The translations under genes were made by a program, and so were the position numbers. This document shows positions 9,677-21,345 of a stretch of 64,000 nt of DNA, in pieces. Positions within the stretch are counted from its first letter, which is position 1; each line of letters starts with the position of its first letter. The stretch comes from Nyssa sinensis (lineage: Eukaryota; Streptophyta; Magnoliopsida; Cornales; Nyssaceae), in assembly GCA_008638375.1 (NCBI GenBank), contig VIRR01000480.1, positions 1-64,000 of the forward strand, in the 5' to 3' direction. A model generated the notes under the pieces. That model did no database searches and was not told the DNA's origin. It worked only from the letters and a program-made list of their open reading frames with translations.

Positions 9677-10714
9677 TGTTAGTAATATATATCAGTATTA
9701 CTGTCAAAATAGAATTTAAATTGAAGAACAGAAATTGAAACTCAATATAAACCAATAGAACAGAAATAAACATAATTAAAAGCAGAACCTGTTGCAGAAT
9801 ACAGAAAACCAGATCAAGTCTTGTGTTGGACACAATTTCCTTAAGACAATTTATTGCCCTCTCAGTGGTGCTAAAGAGTTCTTGGCAACTTGTCCCCCAA
9901 GATAAAATGATCTCCCAACACAAAGGCAAGCACTACCAATGGTTGTTTGTCGAACCAGAACTTGTGCAGAACTCTTTCTCAAAATGAAGACGATATGCAA
10001 AATGAATTGAATGAATGAATGCAGAATGCTTGTGATCGTGTCTTATTTATAGACTTGCTCATGATTATTTGGTACAGGCATGAAGCTTAGGTTGTGTCTG
10101 TTCATGGTGAATAGACACAATCGCATCTATGGAAGACGCCTATTCAGTTAAATAACGATTCCAAAACGACAGCGTTTTGGACTCACAATGGCAACCATAT
10201 GCACGTCGCAAAACGACAGCGTTTCGGGTTTGGAAAATTTTAAATAAATTTTCTCTAAAAAGATATACAACAAGCCTAGGCCCAGAACCTGAGCCCAAGC
10301 CCGGCCCGGTTCGGTTTAGTCCGGGGCGGGCTGCGGCGGCGGTGCGCGCGTGTGTGGTGAACCAAGCATGTGCTAGGTCCTCCCCCTTCCACAAAACTGG
10401 GGTGCCCCTTGGGGACCAAATCCCACTCTAAGGTAGGTGTATATATACTATTTAAAAGCCTTGTTCCCATCCTATGTGGGACACAAGCTTTTTCTCAAGC
10501 TTAAAGCTTTTGTTACCATTTTCAAGTGGTGATGTTTGGAGGCAATTTCTCAATCACTCCTTAATGGTTTTGAGCAACCCAATATATAATCTTCATCTCC
10601 TCATGGAGGAGAACACATTCCCATATGGACCCACCAAAATTAATTTATGGGACCCATTTTAATTTTAGCTCAAAGATGGCTAATTTAAATGCTCAAAATC
10701 CATTTTTTCCAACA
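9677..10714 (-). repeat. copia-1 3' LTR
   Basis: 1038 bp, homologous to 16005-17011. In element sense it begins TGTTGGAAAAAATGG. A TATA-like TATATATA lies near 10440-10447 (minus-strand promoter). Two copies of AAAACGACAGCGTTT-type palindromic motifs lie at about 10155-10230; such motifs are common in U3 regions of plant LTRs. Confidence 0.92.
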
Positions 10715-11300
10715 ATCCCCCACATGAATGAAATTGACTGAAAGTAATGCAAATGACATGCAGACACTAAGAGAGAGTTCATTTGAAAATTTCCTATATA
10801 GAGGAAGGTAGCTTGTGGCCTTGAACCTTCCCTTGTGAAATGCTATCGGGGTTACTGATTGATCAGTGAACATGATGTCTTGAACTGTTCAATCGTTTAT
10901 GTAAACCAAGACAACAACATTCACACAGAATCTTTCCTGACACAGTTGGTTCTCACGATTGTGTTCATTTTGGCCCTGAACAATTCCTGGTTTCATGAGT
11001 GCTCCTAGAGAATTTAGCCTTTATCATTCCCATAGAATCGACCCAGTTCACACTCACATAGGTGACTTCTTATGAAGAGTATTCTGCTATACCCCACTTG
11101 TCTTTAACAAGATATAAAAATCATTAAAAGCTTAACTTACCCTATGCAACGCTGCAGACATCACTATTCTAATCATAGGAATGCGTGGGAGTTTGATCTC
11201 CATAGTGATCTCAATGAGTCACATACAATTCGGTTGTCCCTTTGAACCTAGATCTTGGGATCTCCAGTCAGCTAGGTTGGGTTGCCATTATGGCGATTCT
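10715..11300 (-). other. copia-1 polypurine tract and 3' untranslated region
   Basis: Next to the 3' LTR, the minus strand reads ATGTGGGGGAT before TGTTGG, a typical copia polypurine tract (plus-strand ATCCCCCACAT, 10715-10725). The rest up to the RNase H end at about 11301 holds no recognised coding sequence. Confidence 0.75.
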
Positions 11301-11690
11301 TTAGTGTATAGGCTTTAAACCCATTCCCCTCGATGATTTACTTACTTGCTCTCTGGTCAAACCTTTAGTTAACGGATCCGCGATATTATCTTTTGACCTT
11401 ATGTATTTAATAGTAATAATACCATTAGAGAGAAGTTGTTTCACGATATTATGTCTTCGACGAATATGTCGAGACTTACCGTTATATATATGACTCTGTG
11501 CCCTACCAATCGTTGATTGACTATCGCAATGAATACAGATAGCGGGAACAGGTTTTGGCCACATTGGAATATCTTCTAGGAAGTGACGAAGCCACTCAGC
11601 TTCTTCACCAGCTTTATCAAGTACAATAAACTCAGATTCCATTGTGGATCTGGCAATGCACGTTTGCTTAGAAGATTTTCAAGACACCGT
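11301..11690 (-). pseudogene. copia-1 RNase H
   Basis: The frame at 11642-11301 reads MESEFIVLDKAGEEAEWLR, then HCDSQSTI, RSKDNIADPLTKGL: the copia RNase H with the acidic residues in MESE and CDSQS. It degrades RNA in the RNA/DNA hybrid during reverse transcription. It is out of frame with the reverse-transcriptase end (SKSTSGYLF), so at least one frameshift lies near 11680. Confidence 0.9.
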
Positions 11691-12733
11691 TCCACTACCA
11701 AGTGTAAACAGATAGCCACTTGTAGACTTCGAGTCTTTGGTGTCGGATATCCAATTTGCGTCACAGTATCCTTCAAGTACTGCTGGATATTTTGAGTAGT
11801 GCAATCCATAGTTTTGGGTATATTTCAAATACCTCAAAACCCTAACTATTGCCTTCCAATTGTCCGGACCTGGATTATATGTGTATCTACTCAATTTGTT
11901 CACAGCGTAAGCTATGTTTGGACGAGTACAATTCATGACATACATTAGGCTACTAATTATTTGTGCATATTCTAGTTGTGATATGCTTTTCCCATTATTC
12001 TTAGATAAATGTAGATTTACATCTACAGGTGTTCTCGCTGGACTGCTATCATCTTGTTTAAATTTCTTGAGAATTTTCTCAATATAATGCGATTGAGATA
12101 ATATTAGTCCATCTGATGTTTTAGAGATTTTTATCCCAAGTATTACATCGGCAACACCTAAGTCCTTCATGTCAAACTTATTGTTTAACATTTTCTTGGT
12201 AGTTTTAATGACTTCATTATTATTACCCATAATGAGTATATCATCAACATAGAGACAAATAATGACAAACCCATGTTCGGTGTTTTTGACATATACAAAT
12301 TTGTCACACTCGTTGATTTTGAACCCATTTGACATCATTACACTGTCAAATTTCTCATGCCACTGCTTTGGTGCTTGCTTTAATCCATAAAGTGATTTAA
12401 CAAGCCGAAAAAGTTTCTTTTCTTGACTGGAACAATAAACCCTTTGGGTTGTTCCATGTATATTTCTTCATCTAAATCACCATTTAAGAAAGTTGTCTTT
12501 ACATCCATTTGATGTATCTCAAGATTGTGTATAGCTGCAATAGCTATTAACATTCGAATGGATGATATTCTCATAATTGGTGAATATGTATCAAAATAGT
12601 CCAAGCCTTCCTTTTGCTTGTGACCTTTGATAACAAGTCTGGCCTTATATTTATCAATAGATCCATTTGCTTTCATTTTCTTCTTGAATATCCATTTATA
12701 TCCAAGAGGTTTTGAACCTAGTGGAAGATCCAC
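11679..12733 (-). pseudogene. copia-1 reverse transcriptase, frameshifted
   Basis: The first part (12733-12380) has GYKWIFKKKMKANGSIDKYK, KARLVIKGHKQ and [19 protein letters not shown]. The second part (12338-11679) has the catalytic YVDD at residues 30-33 and ends at CDANW in the RNase H start. The two parts are in different frames, with a break near 12380-12425. This is the polymerase of the element and would act in the cytoplasmic particle if intact. Confidence 0.93.
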
Positions 12734-13692
12734 TAGTTCCTACGTATGATTTGCAAAATGGATTCTACTTCATCGTTAATAGCCTCTTTCCAATATAGAG
12801 CTTCAGGGCTCGATATTGCTTCTTTAAAGCTTTGAGGCTCATTTTCTAACAAATATGTTAGAAAATCTAGACCAAAAGATTTTGATGTTCTAACTCTTTT
12901 GCTGCGTCTAGGTTCATCATCATGAGTTCTTTTGCTTGAGTTCGACTCTTGTGTGGATTTGTAAGGAAATACATTTTCAAAGAAAGATGCATTTCTTGAC
13001 TCGATAATAGTATTGACATGCATATCGGGAATTTCTGATTTATGAATCAGAAAGCGATATGCACTACTATTATAAGCATACCCAATGAAAACACAATCAA
13101 CTGTTTTTGGTCATATTTTAACCTTTTTAGGTATAAGTACCGCCACTTTAGCCAAACACCCTCACACTTTTAAGTATTTGTAAGAAGGTTTTCGACCTTT
13201 TCATAACTTGTAAGGGGATTTATTGGTTTTCTTTTGAGGTATTCAGTTGAGAATATAATTTGCGGAGAGGATTGCTTCCCCCCACAAATTCTGAGGTAGT
13301 CCAAAACTTAATAGTAATGCATTCATCATTTCTTTTAAAGTTTTGTTCTTATGTTCAGCAACCCCATTTTGTTGAGGTGAATTGGGTGCAGTTGTTTGGT
13401 GTATAATACCATGTTGAGAACAAAATTCACCAAAAGATGCTTCATATTCTCCACCTCTATCACTTCTTAATATCTTGATCTTCTTATCAAGTTGATTCTC
13501 AACCTCATTTTTGAAATAAATAAACATTTCCAATCCCTCATCTTTACTTCTCAATAAGTAAACATAACAGTATCTTGTGCAATCATCAATAAATGTAAAA
13601 AAATATTTCTTACCACCTCTAGTTTGAATAAATTTCAGATCACAAATATCTAAATGTATTAATTCTAGAGGTTCACTACTTCTTTCAATTGA
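12733..13692 (-). pseudogene. copia-1 integrase
   Basis: 13554-13243 encodes LRSDRGGEYEASFGEFC and PNSPQQNGVAEHKN, giving the second Asp and the Glu of the DDE integrase core. The first Asp is in LIHLDICDLKF upstream (about 13640). A TAA stop splits it from the zinc-finger part, and a TGA ends the frame at 13243. 13023-12733 is the linker into reverse transcriptase (PRRSKRVRTSKSFG). Integrase inserts the cDNA into chromosomal DNA. Confidence 0.9.
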
Positions 13693-14520
13693 TTAAAAAG
13701 AAGTTCTTGTAAGTTTAGATTCCACACAAATCTCACATTTATGATTTGGATCTATTTCAAATTTAGGTAAACATTCCATATTAATTAATCTACGCAATGT
13801 ATCATAATTAACATGTCCTAGTCTACCATGCCACACATTTGAAGACTCAAGCATATAAGCAGAAGATGTGTTCTTATTATTAATATTTTTAGTAGGAGGT
13901 ACAATGGTCATTACATTCATTTTGAAGAGCCCATTGCTCATGTACCCCTTCCCTACATACATCCCATTTTTGGTGAGGATGAACTTGTCTGAGACAAACA
14001 CCAACTTGAAGCCCTTCTTACTCAACAATGATCCAGACACTAGATTCTTTCGAATCTCTGGCACATGTGGCACATCATTGAGAGTAAGTTCCTTGCCCGA
14101 TGTCATTTTCAATACCACCTTCCCTTGGCCTTCAACCTTAAAAGAAGAGGAGTTGCCCATAAAGAGTTGTTCTCTATTATCTATACTATGATATGATGAG
14201 AACATTTTCTTGTCTAAGCAAACATGACGAGTAGCCCCTGTGTCCACCCACCATTCCTTGGTATTACTGCCAATGAAGTTCACCTCGGAGACTATGACTG
14301 AGAGGTTCATGTCTGAGACATTATCTGAAAGGCTGTCCATTTCAGTCACATTGGCTTGAGGGCGTTTCTTGGTTGGATTGCCTTGGTCCTTGCGACTACA
14401 GCAATCTTTAGCACGGTGCCCTTGCTTGTTGCACACATAGCATTTGCCTTGGAACTTTTTAGTAGAACCTTGTTGGGACCATTCCCATTGTCCTTTCTCT
14501 TCTTGTTATTGCGAGAACTC
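13693..14520 (-). pseudogene. copia-1 zinc knuckle, protease and pre-integrase domain
   Basis: The CCHC knuckle CYVCNKQGHRAKDC lies at about 14410-14450. The protease active site WWVDTGATRHVC is at residues 62-73 of the 247-residue frame. The integrase zinc-binding part has HGRLGHVNYDTL and CEICVESK. The intact DTGA motif suggests this segment decayed late. It is separated from gag by stops and a frameshift. Confidence 0.92.
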
Positions 14521-14675
14521 TACCCTTGCTCCACAACATTGGCCTTAGATTCCATGATGGCCTTGCCTACCTTCTTTTCAGATGCACGGTTGTCTTCCTC
14601 AATTCTCAGCCTCACTATCGAGTCTTCAAGTCTCATTTCCTTTCGCTTATGCTTTAGGTAATTCTTGAATTCTTT

Positions 14676-15266
14676 CTATAGGGGTGGCAACTTTTCAATA
14701 ATTGCAACCACTTGGAAGGATTCACTAAGAGACATCCCTTTTGCATGTATATCATGCAAAATCACTTCTAGATCTTGAACGTGGCTGATAACAATCTTGG
14801 AATCAAGCATCTTGTAGTCTAGGAATTTTCCCACTACAAACTTCTTGAGCCCTGCATCCTCAGTCTTGTACTTTTTGTCCAATGATTCCCACAGTTCTCT
14901 TGTAGTATTGAAGGCACAATACACATTATACAATGTGTTGTCCAAGCCATTTAGGATGTCGTTACAGCACAAGAAGTCAACATGCTTCCATGCTTCTACA
15001 ACGGCAACCACTTGCCTATCAGTTTCATTTTCCTGCAATGCGAGAGCATCTTCTCGAAGGAAACGGGCCAAGTTCAAAGTAGTCAAGTAGAACAACATCT
15101 TTTGTTGCCACCTCTTGAAATCTGTCCCATTAAACTTCTCTGGCCTCTCTCCATGACTCACAGTCATAGGTGCCATAACAGGCGTAGGAGGAGGCACCAC
15201 TGTAACGGTCGGGGTAGGAGGAGAAGTAGAATTAATAGCCATTACTGTTGCATTCAAGATATTCAA
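14676..15266 (-). pseudogene. copia-1 gag
   Basis: 196 codons with RPEKFNGTDFKRWQQKMLFYL and a typical copia gag fold (LWESLDKKYKTEDAG). The likely true start is the second Met (MAINSTSPP, 15242), since the first seven codons extend into the leader. The frame is cut by a TAG after EKLPPL, and further stops precede the zinc knuckle. Gag forms the virus-like particle. Confidence 0.9.
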
Positions 15267-15379
15267 ATTTAGTAAAAATAAATTTCAGAATCAAATTTTG
15301 TAAATGTAGGAAAATTCTATAAATATATTTCTGCATAAACCAAACCAGTATACTAGAACTATTAAAACATAACTGAATT

Positions 15380-15950
15380 TTAAGTTCTGTATTTTCTAAA
15401 TTTCAAGTTTTAGATTACAGAACTGAATTTGAAGGTCTGTGAATTTTTGTATTTCAAGTTCTGAATTTCAGAACTAAAGTTTAAGGTCTGTATTTCAGGT
15501 TTGTAGTTTGCAGTTCTGAATTTCAGAACTGAAGTTTAAGGTCTGTATTTTAGGTCTTCCAGTTCTGATCTTCAGATCTGTAGTTTCTAGTCTTCCAGTT
15601 TAGATCAGTTCTGAACTTTAGATCTGTAGTTTTTGGTCTTCCAGTTCAGATCAGTTCTGAACTTCAGATCTGTAGTTTCCGATCTTCTAGTTCAGATCAG
15701 TTTTGAATTTCAAATCTGTAGTTTTTGGTCTTCCAGTTCAGATCAGTTCTGAACTTCAGATCTGTAGTTTCTGGTCTTTCAGTTCAAATCAGTTATGAAT
15801 TTCAAATCTGTAGTTTCTGGTCTTCCAGTTCAGATCAGTTCTGAACTTCAGATCTGTAGTTTCTGGTCTTCCAGTTTCTGGTCTTCTAGATCTGTAGTTT
15901 CTAGTCTTCTAGTTTCTGGTCTTCCAGTTCTGAACTTCAAAACAGGTAGG
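15380..15950 (-). repeat. Tandem 46-bp repeats in the copia-1 leader
   Basis: Between the 5' LTR and gag, units of about 46 bp recur head to tail on the plus strand (CTGTAGTTTCTGGTCTTCC, then AGTTCAGATCAGTTCTGAAC, then TTCAGAT). They are regular from about 15575 to 15910 and more degenerate from 15380. Such leader repeats are unusual, and their role is unknown. No tRNA-iMet primer site was recognised directly next to the LTR at 16004. Confidence 0.8.
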
Positions 15951-16004
15951 CAAAACTGAGAAAACAAAACTAATATATATATATAAAGTAAATTGTCTTA
16001 AGAT

Positions 16005-17011
16005 TGTTAGTAATATATATCAGTATTACTGTCAGAATAGAATTTAAATTGAAGAACAGAAACTGAAACTCAATATAAACCAATAAAACAGAAATAAATG
16101 TAATTAAAAGCAGAAACTGTTGCAGAAGAAGAACTTGTAGAACACAGAGTTGCAGAATACGAAAAAACCAGATCAAGTCTTGTGTTGGACACAATTTCTT
16201 TAAGACAATTTATTGCCCTATCAGTGGTGCTAAAGATTTCTTGGCAACTTGTATCCCAAGATAAAATGATCTCCCAACACAAAGGCAAGCACTACCAATG
16301 GTTGTCTATCGAACCAGAACTTGTGCATGAATTGAATGAATGAATGCAGAATGCTTGTGATCGTGTCCTATTTATAGACTTGCTCATGACTGTTTGGTAC
16401 AGGCATGAAGCTTGGGTTGTGTCTGTTCATGACGAACAGACATAGTAGCGTCTGTGGAAGACGCCCATTCAGTCAAATAACGATTCCAAAACGACAGCGT
16501 TTTGGACTCTCAACAGTAACTATATGCACGTCGCAAAATGACAGCATTTCGGGTTTGAAAAATTTTAAATAAATTTTTTCTAAAAATATATATATACAGC
16601 AAACCCAAGCCCGGTTCGATGCGGGGCGGGTGGCGGCGGCGCTCACATGTGTGGTGAACCAAACATGTGCTAGGTCCTCCCCCTTCCACAGAACTGGGGT
16701 GCCCCTTGGGGCCCAAACCCCACTCCAAGGTAGGTGTATATATACTCTTTAAAAGCCTTGTTCTCATCCTATGTGGGACACAAGCTTTTTCTCAAGCTTA
16801 AAGCTTTTGTTACCATTTTCAAGTGGTGATGTTTGGAGGCAATTTCTCATTCACTCCTTAATGGTTTTGAGCAACCCAATATATAATCTTCATCTCCTCA
16901 TGGAGGAGAACACATTCCCATATGGACCCACCAAAATTAATTTATGGGACCCACTTTAATTTTAGCTCAAAGATGGCTAATTTAAATGCTCAAAATTCAT
17001 TTTTTCCAACA
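16005..17011 (-). repeat. copia-1 5' LTR
   Basis: 1007 bp, homologous to 9677-10714 with scattered substitutions and several indels. The plus-strand right end TTTTTTCCAACA is followed by the target duplication AATGT. A TATA-like stretch lies near 16736-16745 for minus-strand transcription. Confidence 0.92.
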
Positions 17012-17823
17012 AATGTTAGATGTAATTTCAATAAAATTCTTTTTTAAAAAAAAAAATTATGACAAAAAGAGTGAAAATAGAGAAGTGGCTCCATGTATTT
17101 GTAAGGAAAAAAAATTATATACAATTGTTTTTCTATACTACTGTTATTCTAATTTTTAGCTTTTGTAATTTTTTTGCCTTCATTCAAAAAAGTTATTCCA
17201 TGTAATGATCGCATTGTGTGACGATTATTATAATTTTATTATTTTGATTAATTTTTTTAATATTTTTTTATTTTAGATAAAAATAAATTTAAAATAAATA
17301 ATTTTTTTTCATTTTGTATAAAAATAAATTTAAATATTAATCTGATAATTTTGAGAAATCTTATACTAATCAATTCATATAATAATGGAGGAAACTATTA
17401 GTACCATCATACCAGTATTATATAATATATAATACCACAACCCCTTCTATTATATAATCTGCTTTTGAAGTTGCTAGTAATGTGTACAATTAAATTGTCC
17501 AGAACTAAATTTTCGTCTCAATTATAAGATAATTGACTTAAATGAGAATATTTATCTAATCTGCTCTTATATTCTACAAAGAAATTGAGCCTAATTAATC
17601 CGTATTTCTTCATGCCCCTTTTCTTCCTGGTTGGTGTCTTGCCAATTAATGTGATATTACTTATTATCCATTCTTATAGCGAAGAGAAGAGTTAAACTCT
17701 CCATAGGGATAGGGAGAAGGAAGTTGCTAAGTATATTAATGTCATCGCCATAACAATTAGTCAGGCTTTCAAAAATGGTCTATAAAATAGAATTTTTAAA
17801 TGAAAATTTTCACTTTAAACACA
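17012..17823. other. Intergenic AT-rich stretch with a fold-back remnant
   Basis: No gene seen. About 17225-17345 resembles the centre of the fold-back family (repeated AAAAATAAATTTAAA). The remainder has no recognised structure. Confidence 0.5.
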
Positions 17824-18200
17824 TTGTCATGCCCCCGGGCCAAAGACCCAGGAGTGATCCTGTAAATCAAAGTCAAACTAAATAAGTGATTACTGTATAT
17901 CTCAAACAACTCTGTGATATGCATATTCTCACTTGAGTTTTTCATAACAAAAGTATTTATTCACATTCCATATACATAATTCAACAAGATTTTCATGCAT
18001 AATTTCTAAAAGTGTATTCATCGTATAATTGCTATTTCTAAGTAAAAAAAATACTAGCCTTTTTGAGGTTCTCGAGCCTTTGCATCAACATATAAAGACT
18101 ATAGGCCCATTTTACATTCTCAAAAATAATAAAATTTCAAAATAGAATTGTGAGTTTAAGTACATTCCAAAATAAACAAAATGGTCCAAAAGAAAGAGTC
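17824..18200. mobile_element. Gypsy-type LTR remnant
   Basis: Starts TGTCATGCCCCCGGGCC, like the inverted end of a gypsy LTR, and is homologous to the remnant at 8341-9185. Its 18048-18066 part represents the site into which the hAT MITE inserted in the other copy. Downstream to 18452 there is a small minus-strand open frame (18217-18432) without recognisable homology, probably chance. Confidence 0.5.
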
Positions 18201-18452
18201 ATTCTAGTCCATATCATCAAGGCGCCAGCTCCTTGCCATTATCTGCATCTAGTAGAGGTAAAAAAAATAACCCCAATAGAGATTCTAAAATAAGAAAAAT
18301 TAAGGCGATGCAAAGTGTAGGCATGTTAGTTGCGAAGCGTTTATTAAGGAAAGTGAATAAAAAGATGAACAAGCCACCTAGCCAAGATCCATGCAAATAT
18401 TCTCTGTAATTAGTACAACCCAAATTTAGCATACATTTATTATTTCATTATT

Positions 18453-18607
18453 TGTAACAGCCATGTCTTGTAACAGTTGTATCTTAGTCTTAATGACTGT
18501 ATATTTCCTTAGATAGAACAATTGCTCTGTATATATATTTTTGTAAGAAATCAATACAAAGTATTGAAAAACTTTCCATTGAAACATTGCACTGTTTATC
18601 TTTTATA
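18453..18607 (+). repeat. copia-2 5' LTR
   Basis: Short LTR starting TGTAACAGCC and ending before the primer site. The right end is set by the PBS rather than by a matching 3' LTR, which is missing, so length is approximate (about 155 bp). Confidence 0.65.
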
Positions 18608-18619
18608 TGATATCAGAGC
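18608..18619 (+). other. copia-2 primer binding site
   Basis: TGATATCAGAGC, one mismatch from the plant consensus TGGTATCAGAGC that pairs with the 3' end of initiator tRNA-Met. It primes minus-strand DNA synthesis. Confidence 0.8.
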
Positions 18620-18651
18620 ACCTACGTTCAAACGAGATTTTAATCCCTATA

Positions 18652-19540
18652 ATGGCTTCTGCATCCAAACCAACCAATCAACCCATTTCCTCTACTGAAA
18701 ACCCTCTTGTTGTCTTCAATATCACTGCACAAATCAATGAGAAACTCACACCCTCCACCTTCCCTCAATGACGTGCTCAATTCAAAGCACTCCTAATTGG
18801 CTATGATTTAATGGACTATGTAAATGGAGAGTTTGTGTGTCCTCCCTCAGACGGCACCCCTGCATCTTTATCTAAGAAAAATCACTGGATTAGGCAGGAT
18901 AAGCTCATCCTCAGTGCTATCCTTGCGTCTACTTCCCCTACAATCACTCCTCTCATAGCTACAGCCAAGACATCACAAGAAGCATGGAAGAAACTCATAA
19001 ATATGTATACTAGTCGATCGCGTACAAGAGCGTGGGAATCACACGATTCCAGATTATCTTCACGCCGTCAAAGCATTAGCCGACGAAATTGCTCTCATAG
19101 ATCATCCAATTTCAGATGATGATCTAACCCTATACATCCTTAACAGATTGGGTCCAGATTTCAGGGTGATTGTTGCTCCTATTCGAGCAAGAGAGAAATC
19201 CCTTGCCTTCGAAGAACTCCATGATCTCCTTGTTGGACATAAGAGTTACCTACGGCGTATGGACAATGCCGCTAAGTAACTCATCGCAACTATAAATTAC
19301 ACTACCAGGAACCCTAATTGGCATGGAAGCGATTCGGGAAGGGGACCTAACAAATCAACTGGGCCATCAAAAAATCAAGGCCCAACTCGCACGGGTAATA
19401 GCCAACAAAGTTACCAGCGACGCCAAAATAAAAACGCAGGCCACAACAACTCAGCCCAGAAACGCTATCAGCCCAAGTGTCAATTTTGTGATCAATTGGG
19501 CCACATAGCCAAGTCGTGTCCTCAGCTCCAGCCTAGTGAA
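18652..19540 (+). pseudogene. copia-2 gag
   Basis: Starts MASASKPTNQP at 18652. A TGA replaces an expected Trp near 18771 (FPQ-stop-RAQFKALL), the frame continues through DYVNGEFVCPP, and a frameshift lies near 19040. The later part reads DYLHAVKALADEIALIDHP in another frame. The zinc knuckle CQFCDQLGHIAKSC spans about 19481-19522. Gag is inactive. Confidence 0.88.
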
Positions 19541-20894
19541 ATGTCTGCAAATTGTGCTACCACTTCAAATGCTCAAGAAAATAAATGGCTAATAGATTCT
19601 GCGGCTTCTCACAATATCACTAGTGATTTAGCAAATCTATCTATTCATTCTGAATATGATAGGACAAATGAAGTGGTTCTAGGTGACCACATAGGTTTAA
19701 CTGTTTCACATATTGGTTCCTTAACTTTACACTCACCCAAAAAAGTTTTTCATTTAAATGATATTCTTTGTGTTCCAAATCTCCACAAGAATTTAATTTC
19801 TGTTCGTCATTTTACCAAACAAAATAATGTTTTCATTGAATTTCACCCATTTTATTTTCTTGTGAAGGATCAGACCACGGGGGCGATATTACTAAGAGGG
19901 GCATGTGAAAGTGGCGTCTGCATGTTTTCGAACTCGCCGTGGCTTCTTAATCTAAAATGGTTGCTAATGTGCATGAACGAACTTCAATCGATGGATGACA
20001 CAAACGCCTTGGCCATCCATCATTAAAGATTGTTCAAAATCTTGTTAATTTGTTTTCTCTTCCGCTTACCACAAAAAAATTACCATCTTCACGTACTTCT
20101 TGTTCTATTAATAAAGCACATCAACAGCCATTTGGTTCCACTAGTTTTCACAATCATGTGCCTCTTGAAATCATCTACATTGATGTTTAGGGACCCGTTC
20201 ATTACACTGGGTTGGATGGTTCTAGGTATTACCTAATTCTTGTTGACTATTACACAAAATACATGTGGTTTTATCCGATGGCCACCAAATCCAGTGTTTC
20301 AAGCATCTTTCCACAATTTAAAAATCTTGTTGAGACGTGCTTCAAGTCAAAAATAAAAAGTCTATATTCTGACAATGGAGGAGAATTCAACCGTCTAAAA
20401 TTTTTTTTTCTCTTCATGGGATAAGTCATTAAACCACTACTCCATACACACCTCAACAAAACGGTGTCTCTGAACGTCGACATTGTCATCTCGTGGAAAT
20501 GGGTCTCACGTTACTTCATGATGCCTCATTGCCTTTATCATATTGGCCACATGCTTTTGAAACGGCCACATATCTCATAAATCGTCAATCCACACCACTA
20601 TTCCAAAATAAATCCCCGTTTGAGGCACTTTTTGGTCAAGAGCCAAATTATCACAAATTAAAAAAATTTGGATGCCTTTGCTACCCTCTTCTCAAGCCGT
20701 ACAATACCAATAAAATGGAGCCAAAATCCCTATGCATTTTCCTTAGTTATTCTCAAAACCAAAATGCTTACAAATGCATGGAACCTTTGACCAAAAGAAT
20801 TTACATCTCAAGACACGTCACCTTTGATGAAATGCGGAGCCCATTACATCAGTCCACATCCGAAGGCCCAAAAACCACAATCAGCCCATCTGTA
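19541..20894 (+). pseudogene. copia-2 protease and integrase
   Basis: Protease-like WLIDSAASHNIT near 19587, with DSAA in place of the usual D(S/T)GA. Integrase follows in broken frames: a TAG in place of Trp before GPVHY, YYLILVDYYTKYMWFYPM, SDNGGEF, a TAA in place of Gln before TTTPYTPQQNG, then FETATYLINRQSTP and YISRHVTFDE. The frame is then interrupted by chromovirus A and resumes at 29669. Confidence 0.9.
20889..20893. repeat. Target-site duplication of chromovirus A, left
   Basis: TCTGT, repeated at 29664-29668. One extra A (20894) separates it from the LTR. The same A precedes the LTR in the polypurine tract, so one primer-tract base was probably kept at integration. Confidence 0.85.
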
Positions 20895-21307
20895 TGTAAA
20901 GACCCGGAAAATTTTTTTTTTAGAATAAATTAATTTTCCTGTTCTTTAATTTAAGTAATTGTTTTTATTTTATTAATATATTTTTTTTTTGGAATGAAAT
21001 TTTTTTTTATTTATTAATTATTATTATTAATATAATGAGTTGTGTAAATGTATGAATATGCATGTATGCACGTGATGTGTATGTATCTATGTATGTATGT
21101 ATAAGTGTGTATTTAAATTGTTAAATTATGTGTATGTATATATATATATATATATATATCAGATTTTGGGCATGTGGGTGTGTGTGTGTACGGTTGTGTG
21201 TGTGGGTGTGTGTAGATTGAGTGTGTTACACTCAATGAGGAGTGGGGGATGGAGTGTGTGAGTAGAGTTGTGTGTGGCAGTGGGGTTGCCAGAGAGTGGG
21301 TCGGATT

Positions 21308-21345
<38 letters not shown>

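Larger units (their letters stand above)
9677..17011 (-). mobile_element. Full-length Ty1/copia retrotransposon, copia-1
   Basis: Complete element of 7335 bp on the minus strand, flanked by the perfect 5-bp target duplication AATGT (9672-9676 and 17012-17016). LTRs at 9677-10714 and 16005-17011 begin TGTTGG and end TAACA when read in the element's sense. Domain order on the minus strand is gag, zinc knuckle, protease, integrase, reverse transcriptase, RNase H, which is copia order. Frameshifts and stops make it inactive. The LTRs differ by indels and substitutions, so the insertion is not recent. Confidence 0.95.

Noticed and set aside
18217..18432. Minus-strand 71-codon hydrophobic frame between an LTR remnant and copia-2
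   Set aside because: Short, AT-driven hydrophobic composition, no homology recognised, flanked by element remnants.
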